Notes under the pieces: model-generated
The model's database searches: none
The model's input: the letters and a program-made list of their open reading frames with translations, nothing else
Told to the model about the DNA's origin: nothing
Shown: piece by piece, positions 24,597 through 30,549 of the stretch
Position numbering within the stretch: the first letter of the stretch is position 1
Layout: each line of letters opens with the position of its first letter
NCBI GenBank assembly: GCA_947458305.1
Contig: CANGZO010000003.1
Span: 1 to 30,549, forward strand
DNA: 30,549 nucleotides
Origin: Comamonadaceae bacterium
Lineage (GTDB): Bacteria; Pseudomonadota; Gammaproteobacteria; Burkholderiales; Burkholderiaceae_C
Reading direction: 5' to 3'
Program-made: the position numbers and the translations under genes

Positions 24597-25991
24597 TCAT
24601 GGGGTTTGAAACAGCAGGCCTGCTTTCAGTCCATGGCCTTCGTCTGCTGTCTCCAAAAACAATTGCGCGCCCATGATGCGGGCGTATTCAGAAACAATGG
24701 CCAGGCCCAAGCCGATGCCATGCTGAAGCGCGGGCCCCTCGTCCCCCTGAACCCAGCGCTGCAGCAAGCGCTGGCGTTGAAGGGGTTCAATGCCCGGACC
24801 GTTGTCATGCACCCATACGCCGCATTGCCCCAGGCTGGGGTTTGAAAACAGCTCCACCGTGACGCGTCTGACCGTGCCGGCTGGCGTCAGGCCATAACGA
24901 AATGCGTTGTCGATCAGGTTGTCAATCACCCCTTCAATCAAGGCCCTTTGGGCCAGGACAGACACGGCACCACACTCATCCAAGCCGCTGGCGCCCAAGT
25001 CGATGCCCAAAGCGTCGGCGCGGTGCAGGTGCCGCATGATGCTGTCGCGGATGATCTCGTCCAGCCTGACCGGCTCTGCCATGGATTCTTGCGCCTCTTG
25101 AACCAGGGCGATGGCCAACAACTGGTTCATCAAATGGCTGGCCCGCTCTTGACTCGATGCAATTTTTTGCAGTTGTTCACGCCAGACGGCGGGGTCTGAC
25201 TGAGTCAACGCGTAGTCGGTCAAAGCCTTCATGCCCGCCAAGGGCGTGCGCATTTCATGGGCCACGTTGCCTGCAAATTCTTTTTGTGAACGCACCCCTT
25301 TTTCGATGCGCAGCAGAAGCGCATTGATGGCCTCACTCAGGTCCTGCATCTCGGCCGAACTGTTGGACACGAACACGGGCTTCAAGTCACGCACGTCACG
25401 CAGGGCAACGGCATTTTGCAAATCGGTGAGCGGTTGCACGTCTTGCTGAATCTTGCGCCGCAACCACCAAGCCAAGCCCAGCAACAACAGCAATTGCGGC
25501 ACCATGGACAAAACCAACAAACGCTGAAAAAAAGCAACTTGGCTGTTCGTGGTTTGAGCGACCACCACTTTGAAGGCTTGCGGCACTTGGCGCTTCAAAA
25601 CGACAGCGCGCAAGGTTTTGTTGTGAAACTCAATTTCTGTGAAAGTGAAGTTTTTCAAATCGTCCAACTGGGGCATCTGCAATCCGGCATGGCCCGCCAA
25701 AAAAAGGTCATCATTTGAAAAGACAGCAAAGTACAAACGCTCACTTTGGTCAAACAACAAAGTGCCCATTTCATTCGCCGTCAAGCCCAGCGTCAATCCA
25801 CCACTTTCGGTTTGGCGCACATGGCTGGCCACCGCATAAGCATCGTCCAACAAAGCCCGATCAAACGCTTGCTGCGTGAAGAAACGTGCCACCGCAAAGG
25901 CCAACAAGGTACCGATCAACCAGGTCAAGGCCAGCGGCACAATCACGCGCCTGAGCAAACGCTGCAGCAAGGAACGGACAGGGGGTTTCAT
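24597..25991 (-). CDS. Sensor histidine kinase of the efflux-linked two-component system
   Basis: This 464-residue kinase has membrane helices at about 14-38 and 155-177 enclosing a ~115-residue periplasmic sensor resembling the TctE/QseC-type N-terminal domain. A HAMP-like linker (RRKIQQDVQPLTDL) follows. Phosphoacceptor H245 is in NVAHEMRTPLAG. The ATPase boxes are NLIDNAFRYG (358-367), DNGPG (396-400) and GIGLGLAIV (425-433). Its ATG overlaps the regulator stop (ATGA, 25988-25991). Position opposite a metal efflux operon suggests it senses periplasmic metal. The periplasmic part has H101 and H123 and several acidic residues but no obvious metal cluster, so the signal is inferred from context only. 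Confidence 0.94.
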   Translation of the reverse strand: MKPPVRSLLQRLLRRVIVPLALTWLIGTLLAFAVARFFTQQAFDRALLDDAYAVASHVRQTESGGLTLGLTANEMGTLLFDQSERLYFAVFSNDDLFLAGHAGLQMPQLDDLKNFTFTEIEFHNKTLRAVVLKRQVPQAFKVVVAQTTNSQVAFFQRLLVLSMVPQLLLLLGLAWWLRRKIQQDVQPLTDLQNAVALRDVRDLKPVFVSNSSAEMQDLSEAINALLLRIEKGVRSQKEFAGNVAHEMRTPLAGMKALTDYALTQSDPAVWREQLQKIASSQERASHLMNQLLAIALVQEAQESMAEPVRLDEIIRDSIMRHLHRADALGIDLGASGLDECGAVSVLAQRALIEGVIDNLIDNAFRYGLTPAGTVRRVTVELFSNPSLGQCGVWVHDNGPGIEPLQRQRLLQRWVQGDEGPALQHGIGLGLAIVSEYARIMGAQLFLETADEGHGLKAGLLFQTP

Positions 25992-26680
25992 GGCCGTTCT
26001 TCCTCCATCAAATAGCCCAAGCCCCTCAGGGTCCGAATGGTGGCGCCGGAGTTCAAAATTTTCTTGCGCAAACGCGAGATGAAGGTCTCCAGCGCGTTGT
26101 CGGCCAAGGCCTCGTCAAAGTCTGAGAGCTTGTCAGACAGTTCTTTTTTGCTCAGCGTGCGGCCGGGTGGCGACATGAGTTCTGACAACACCTCAAACTC
26201 TCTGGCGGGCAAATTCAAGGGCTCGTTGTGGACCAACACCCTTCGGCCTTTGCGGTCCAGCACCAAATGGGCCAACTGGGTCACGCTGTCCTCGCCTTGG
26301 CTTCGCCGCACCAAAGCACGCAGTCTGGCTTCCACCTCTGCCAAGTCGAAGGGCTTGCCCAGGTAATCGTCTGCGCCTGCATCCAGGCCGGCTATGCGCT
26401 CATCGGTTCGATTGCGTGCCGTCAACACCAAAACCGGCGTCTTGTCGCCTTTGCGGCGCCGTTCTTGCAGCAAATCCAGGCCATTGGCGGGCCTTGCCGC
26501 CTGGTTGTCGTTGCTGGGCAAGTTCAGGTCCAGCAATACCGCGTCATAAGGCTGCACATGCCACATGTATTGGGCCGCTGACAGGTCACCCGCCGCGTCC
26601 ACGCGATGGCCCTTGTCCGTCAGGCTTTGCTGGACGACGCCTTGCAGGACCTTGTCGTCTTCAATCAAAAGAATGCGCAT
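25988..26680 (-). CDS. OmpR/PhoB-type response regulator
   Basis: This 230-residue regulator is transcribed away from the efflux operon. I start it at ATG 26680 (MRILLIEDD), where the receiver fold begins. A 21-codon upstream extension would cover the GGTCAG repeats and has no receiver character. The acidic pocket is E7-D8-D9, the phosphoacceptor D51 (LLDLNLP), then LTAR and GKPFD. An unusual insert of about 8-10 residues (SNDNQAARPAN, 56-66) follows the phosphoacceptor loop. The C-terminal winged helix has LPAREFEVL, TLSKKELSD, ETFISRLRKKI and TIRTLRGLGYLM. No strong Shine-Dalgarno is seen. It probably activates the divergent czc-type operon and its own gene. Confidence 0.93.
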   Translation of the reverse strand: MRILLIEDDKVLQGVVQQSLTDKGHRVDAAGDLSAAQYMWHVQPYDAVLLDLNLPSNDNQAARPANGLDLLQERRRKGDKTPVLVLTARNRTDERIAGLDAGADDYLGKPFDLAEVEARLRALVRRSQGEDSVTQLAHLVLDRKGRRVLVHNEPLNLPAREFEVLSELMSPPGRTLSKKELSDKLSDFDEALADNALETFISRLRKKILNSGATIRTLRGLGYLMEEERP

Positions 26681-26694
26681 GTGGGCTGTGTGTT

Positions 26695-26722
26695 TGGTCA
26701 GGTGCTGGTCAGGCTGGGTCAG
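26695..26722. promoter_or_regulatory. Three phased GGTCAG direct repeats (candidate regulator binding site)
   Basis: GGTCAG occurs at 26696-26701, 26707-26712 and 26717-26722, that is, at 11- and 10-bp steps, on one face of the helix. The first two lie in identical 8-mers (TGGTCAGG). The repeats occupy the 55 bp between the divergent regulator and outer-membrane factor genes. OmpR/PhoB-type dimers typically bind tandem half-sites about 11 bp apart, so this is a good candidate site for the adjacent regulator. No clear -10/-35 was assigned. Confidence 0.5.
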
Positions 26723-26735
26723 CGATAAACGTGTC

Positions 26736-28064
26736 ATGAGCATACGTCATCCTTTTTGCGTACGAGCCTCCATGGTTTGCTTGGCCGCGCTGGTCAGCAT
26801 GGCCACATGGGCCCATGAATCCAACAACTTAGCGCTGAAGCCGCCAACACCTTCGGCAGAGCGCCTGAGTTTGGAAGTGGTGCTAGAGGCGGCGCGCCAG
26901 CATCCCGATGTCATCGCAGCCGCCCGCCTTGTGGACGCAGCGCGTGCCGATGTGTTGGTGGCCAATCGTTCTCCCGCCCTCGCGCTGTCTTCGGCTGTTT
27001 CAACGGTGGATGCCAAAAATGGCCAGGCGTTTGGTACGACCCTGAGCCCCGCCCAACTGAACAAGTCACTGGGCATTGACGGGCTGTGGGAGAGGGGCGG
27101 TAAACGCGCTTTGCGAACCGACAAAGCCCAAACCATGGTCCAACTGGCGCAAGCCGAAAGACAAGAGACGCTGGTCGTTCAGCAAATGGCCGCGCAAATG
27201 GCGTTTTATGAATTGCAAACCGCCCAACTTCGTTTGGAGGTGTTGAACGACTTGGCGCAAGGTGCCCGTCTGCTGGCCAAGACCGCCGACATCCGACTGA
27301 AAAACGGCGATGTGTCGGCTCAAGAAGCGGCCAGAACGCAGATTGAAGCGGATCGTGCACACGCCGAAGCCCAAGTAGCCATGTTGGATTACCAACAAAG
27401 CAGCCTGGCCATCGGAACCTGGACCGGATTGAGGCGACCAGCGGGTGGCTGGTCGTTGCAAGTGCAATGGCCACAAGACGCCGCATGGGTGGGCCTTTCG
27501 GCAGCAGACATCGACAAAGGGCCATGGCTGGAAGCGCGCCCTGATGTCGTGGCTGCGCGCTTGCGCGTCACCGCCGCCAACCAGGCGGTGGCCTTGGCGC
27601 AGGCACTGCGCATCACAGATCCGAGCTTGGGGACGTCTGTTGAAAACACGCCCGATGGCTTTGGCAACACCGCCAAAGTGATGGCCTTTCGCATCGCCAT
27701 ACCGCTGGTCAACGCCAACCGGTTCGACGGCGAAGTTGCACGGGCCACAGCCGAGGCCGAGGCCAGCCAAAGCATGCTCGAGCGCACAAGGCAACGCGCC
27801 CAGATCGAGATGCTCAACTGGCTGGAGACAGGCCAATCCCAAGCCGAGCGCTTGCAAATTTACGAAAAAGACATCTTGCCCAACGCACTTCGGGTGGCCG
27901 GGCAAACTGAAACGGCCTACCGAAAAGGCGGCCTGTCGCTGACCGAGTTGTTGGATGCAAGGCGAACCCTCAGGGCCGTGCAATTGGATGTTTTGAATGC
28001 ACGCAATGCCTATGCCAAAGCTTGGACCTATTGGCAACGACGCATGTCAATCGTTGCGCCCTGA
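26736..28064 (+). CDS. czcC: TolC-family outer-membrane factor of metal efflux (CzcC-like)
   Basis: This 442-residue outer-membrane channel subunit starts at ATG 26736, which gives a normal signal peptide (basic RHPFCVR, core MVCLAALVSMATWA, then HES). The 57 codons upstream in frame lie over the regulator gene and lack signal features. The mature protein shows two repeated OEP domains with long amphipathic helices (LSLEVVLEAARQHPDVIAA; ARLLAKTADIRLKNGDVSA; GQTETAYRKGGLSLTELLDA). That ending is typical of CzcC/CnrC-type proteins. It forms the exit duct for the adaptor and RND pump encoded next, 33 bp away. Metal specificity cannot be judged from this subunit. Confidence 0.88.
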   Translation: MSIRHPFCVRASMVCLAALVSMATWAHESNNLALKPPTPSAERLSLEVVLEAARQHPDVIAAARLVDAARADVLVANRSPALALSSAVSTVDAKNGQAFGTTLSPAQLNKSLGIDGLWERGGKRALRTDKAQTMVQLAQAERQETLVVQQMAAQMAFYELQTAQLRLEVLNDLAQGARLLAKTADIRLKNGDVSAQEAARTQIEADRAHAEAQVAMLDYQQSSLAIGTWTGLRRPAGGWSLQVQWPQDAAWVGLSAADIDKGPWLEARPDVVAARLRVTAANQAVALAQALRITDPSLGTSVENTPDGFGNTAKVMAFRIAIPLVNANRFDGEVARATAEAEASQSMLERTRQRAQIEMLNWLETGQSQAERLQIYEKDILPNALRVAGQTETAYRKGGLSLTELLDARRTLRAVQLDVLNARNAYAKAWTYWQRRMSIVAP

Positions 28065-28097
28065 CCCATCCCGCCCCTTTTTTGAGAAGCCCGTCCT

Positions 28098-29261
28098 GTG
28101 ATCATTCATTCCCGCTCATTCCTGTACACGATCTTGCTGGCCACACTGGTGGTCGGTGGTTGTTCAGAACCCGTCCCTCCAACGCCCGCCTTGGCCGGAC
28201 CGGTCATTCAAGGCGACCTGCTTCAGTACCCCCCAGACCACCCCCAAATTGCCCTGCTGACCACCACGGCAGCGGTGGCGGCCAGCGATATTCCTGTCGA
28301 CTTGCCCGCCCGAATCGTGTGGAACGAGGACAGAACACAGCGTGTGTTTTCGGCCTTTGCGGGGCGCGTCAGCAGCGTTGATGTGGCCGTGGGGCAATCG
28401 GTCGTCAAAGGGCAAGCATTGGCGCATCTGTCATCGCCCGAGTTTGGTGCCGCTCAGGCGGAGACCTCTTTGGCCCAAACCAACTTGAATTTGGCCACGC
28501 AGGTGCTGGACAGGCAACAATCGCTTTTGGATGTGGGTGTCGTGGCCCGCAAAGATGTTGAACAAGCTGCCGCAGAGAAAGCCCGGGCGCAAGCTGAATT
28601 GAAACGGGCACAGGCCAAAACAGACCTGTACGGCAGCAAAATCACGGCACATCAGCAATTGGTTTTGCGCAACGATGTGCAAGGCGTGGTGGTCGAACGC
28701 AACATCACACCAGGCCAAGAAGTCAGGCCTGACAACACCAGCCAGGCCCTGTTTGTCATCTCCGACCCCAGCAAGCTTTGGGTGCAAATCGACGCGCAAA
28801 CGCCCGACTTGAACGATTTGAAACCCCGTGCACAGGTTCAACTGGTCGTGCCCTCCTTGTCGGACCAGCGCTTCAGCGCCACCGTGCTGGCCGTGGCCGA
28901 TCAAATTGACCCCATCAGCCGATCCATCAAGGTTCGTGCCTTGGTGGACAACCCATCGCGCTTGCTCAAAAGCGAAATGCTGGCCCGCGTTCGTTACAGC
29001 CGCAAGATCACGCAAGGCGTTCAAGTGCCCGCAAGCGCTGTGTTTCTGGTCGGCAAACAGCACATTGTGTTTGTGCAAACGGCAAAGGGCGTTTATGGCT
29101 CGCGTCAAGTGACGCTGTCACAGGAAGGGCCCGTCCATGTGGTTTTGAGTGAAGGCTTGAAAACAGGCGAGGAAGTGGTCGTTGCAAATGGCTTGTTGTT
29201 GGCCAGAGAGCTGCGCATCGCCAAGGAGTCTATGGGCGTGACGGGTGCCAGCAAGCCATGA
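28098..29261 (+). CDS. czcB: RND periplasmic adaptor of metal efflux (CzcB-like lipoprotein)
   Basis: This 387-residue adaptor starts at GTG 28098 with GAGAA upstream. The signal peptide ends in a lipobox (VVGGC, C22), so it is probably lipid-anchored. The lipoyl halves are GRVSSVDVAVGQSVVKGQ and LRNDVQGVVVERNITPGQEV. Between them an Ala/Gln-rich hairpin (AQTNLNLATQVLDRQQ to about KRAQAKTDLYG) forms the coiled coil. Beta-barrel (LWVQIDAQTPDL) and membrane-proximal domains follow. It lacks the histidine-rich metal-binding N-terminal extension of classical CzcB (~520 residues). The stop overlaps the czcA-type start (ATGA, 29258-29261), showing tight coupling with the pump. Confidence 0.9.
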   Translation: MIIHSRSFLYTILLATLVVGGCSEPVPPTPALAGPVIQGDLLQYPPDHPQIALLTTTAAVAASDIPVDLPARIVWNEDRTQRVFSAFAGRVSSVDVAVGQSVVKGQALAHLSSPEFGAAQAETSLAQTNLNLATQVLDRQQSLLDVGVVARKDVEQAAAEKARAQAELKRAQAKTDLYGSKITAHQQLVLRNDVQGVVVERNITPGQEVRPDNTSQALFVISDPSKLWVQIDAQTPDLNDLKPRAQVQLVVPSLSDQRFSATVLAVADQIDPISRSIKVRALVDNPSRLLKSEMLARVRYSRKITQGVQVPASAVFLVGKQHIVFVQTAKGVYGSRQVTLSQEGPVHVVLSEGLKTGEEVVVANGLLLARELRIAKESMGVTGASKP

Positions 29262-30549
29262 AAAAGCTGATCCATTTCGCACTGAACCAGCCGCTGTTCA
29301 TCGTCCTTGGCACTTTGTTGTTTGCCATGACGGGTGTCTTCGCTTTCAAGAATCTTTCGGTCGAAGCGTTTCCGGATGTGACAGACACACAGGTCACGGT
29401 GATTGCGCTGTACCCGGGGCGCGCGGCCGAAGAAGTCGAAAAACAAGTGAGTTTGCCGATTGAGGTCGCTTTGGCCGGTTTGCCCCATTCCATTCGGGTC
29501 TTTTCTCACACCCAATTTGGCCTTTCTTTCACGGTGGTCACCTACAACGACAACGCCGACGTCAACATTGTTCGGCAACAAGTCAATGAACGCTTGCGGG
29601 GCATTGATTTGCCTGCCGGTGTGGAGGCGAACATCGCGCCCAACGCCACGCCCGTGGGCGAGATCATGCGATACCGGCTGCGGGGTGACGGGCTGACCAC
29701 CACCGAACTTCGAACCCTGCAAGACTGGGTGGTTGAGCGGGGTCTGCGCCAAGTCGCGGGGGTGGCCGATGTGGTGGCCATGGGTGGGTTCATCAAACAG
29801 TATGAAGTTCAGCCCGATTTGGAAAAGCTCCGATCACACCAACTCACCTTGCAACATTTGCTGGAATCGCTGGGCCGAGGCAATGCCAATGCGGGTGGCA
29901 GTTATGTGGCACAGGGGCAGCAACAATTTGCGATTCGCGGCATTGGGCTGCTGCGCTCACCCGAAGAGATTGGCCAAATCGTTTTGGCCACTCGGCGTGG
30001 CACACCGGTGCTGGTCCGCGATGTCGCCCAAGTCAAGATTGGCGCGGTGCCGCGCTTGGGCACTGTCGGTCAAGACCAAGACAACGACGTCGTGACCGGC
30101 ATCGTGATCATGCGCAAAGGCGAGAACCCCAGCGTGGTCTTGAAAAATGTGAAGGAACGGCTGGAAGAAATCAATGAGCGGGGACTGCCCAAAGGTGTTC
30201 AAGTCGTTCCCTTCTATGACCGCTCTTGGTTGATGGAGAAAACACTTACCACCGTTTTCAAAAATTTGGTGGAGGGTGCCCTGCTGGTTTCGCTGGTGCT
30301 CTACATTTTTCTTTCCAACATGCGCGCCACGTTGGCGGTGGTGGCCGTCATTCCGCTGTCTTTGTTGGCCACATTCATGGGTTTGAAGTTCATGGGCGTG
30401 CCAGCCAACTTGCTGAGCCTGGGGGCCATGGATTTCGGCATCATTGTGGATGGCGCCGTGATTGTGGTGGAGAACATCATGCACAGGCTGTCCGAACGCG
30501 GTGAGGGCATGAGCGACAAGGAGCGCAAGGCGCTGATCATTGAAGCCAC
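29258..30549 (+). CDS. czcA: Heavy-metal RND efflux pump (CzcA-like), 3' end beyond the window
   Basis: The frame is open from ATG 29258 to the window edge, giving the first 430 residues of a protein normally ~1040 long. The start (MKKLIHFALNQPLFIVLG), VEAFPDVTDTQVTV and PGRAAEEVEKQVSLPIE are typical of the HME branch. The proton-relay motif DFGIIVDGAVIVVEN has D392, D398 and E405, with the same spacing as CzcA D402/D408/E415. DFGxxVDG points to divalent cations (zinc, cobalt, cadmium or nickel) rather than Cu/Ag pumps of the CusA type. It overlaps the adaptor stop by 4 nt and is the third gene of the operon facing the two-component system. Confidence 0.93.
   Translation, partial: MKKLIHFALNQPLFIVLGTLLFAMTGVFAFKNLSVEAFPDVTDTQVTVIALYPGRAAEEVEKQVSLPIEVALAGLPHSIRVFSHTQFGLSFTVVTYNDNADVNIVRQQVNERLRGIDLPAGVEANIAPNATPVGEIMRYRLRGDGLTTTELRTLQDWVVERGLRQVAGVADVVAMGGFIKQYEVQPDLEKLRSHQLTLQHLLESLGRGNANAGGSYVAQGQQQFAIRGIGLLRSPEEIGQIVLATRRGTPVLVRDVAQVKIGAVPRLGTVGQDQDNDVVTGIVIMRKGENPSVVLKNVKERLEEINERGLPKGVQVVPFYDRSWLMEKTLTTVFKNLVEGALLVSLVLYIFLSNMRATLAVVAVIPLSLLATFMGLKFMGVPANLLSLGAMDFGIIVDGAVIVVENIMHRLSERGEGMSDKERKALIIEA

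Overview
The window reads as chromosome from a betaproteobacterium of the Burkholderiales, most likely a Comamonadaceae-type organism (Limnohabitans/Rhodoferax-like). This placement rests on GC-rich third codon positions, a glnE next to a yhdP-type gene, NlpC/P60 and MltA envelope enzymes, and two RND systems. It is my inference from gene content and protein style, not from a database match. No rRNA, tRNA, CRISPR array, insertion sequence or phage gene was recognised.

Layout. (a) 1-1923, plus strand: an SbtA-type bicarbonate permease gene behind a good sigma70-like promoter, then a DUF6671-type protein with four CxxC pairs. (b) 1947-6880, minus strand: an operon read as periplasmic adaptor, HAE1-type RND pump, then an SDR-fold protein with an atypical active site (ATGA overlap with the pump). 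(c) 7053-9818, minus: a large TonB-dependent receptor with an AT-rich upstream region. (d) 9973-12747, minus: glnE. Its start lies only 25 bp from the divergent yhdP start. (e) 12773-20146, plus: yhdP, PAS histidine kinase, FixJ/NarL-type regulator and an NlpC/P60 lipoprotein, each joined to the next by a 4-nt overlap. (f) 20157-21777: a tiny membrane protein gene on the minus strand, start-to-start with mltA on the plus strand, followed by a YkgJ-type cysteine-cluster protein. (g) 21781-22433, minus: a decayed patch. It holds a frame-disrupted BrnA-like antitoxin, only the last ~23 codons of a BrnT-like toxin, and an intact ABM-type monooxygenase whose reading frame runs into the toxin remnant. 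(h) 22648-24565, plus: class II aldolase/adducin protein and an Old Yellow Enzyme-type alkene reductase. (i) 24597-26680, minus: an OmpR-type two-component system, divergent from a plus-strand CzcCBA-type metal efflux operon (26736 to the window end). The CzcA gene is cut by the edge.

How the genes work together. The divergent two-component/efflux block is a coherent metal-resistance unit. Its 55-bp intergenic gap carries three GGTCAG repeats about one helical turn apart, a plausible binding site for the regulator. The yhdP-to-mltA block joins envelope lipid homeostasis, sensing and murein turnover. Most of the window is ordinary core genome. The least explained items are the sbtA/DUF6671 pair with its dyad-containing promoter, the 49-codon membrane protein facing mltA, the pump-coupled atypical SDR, and the wrecked BrnTA locus.
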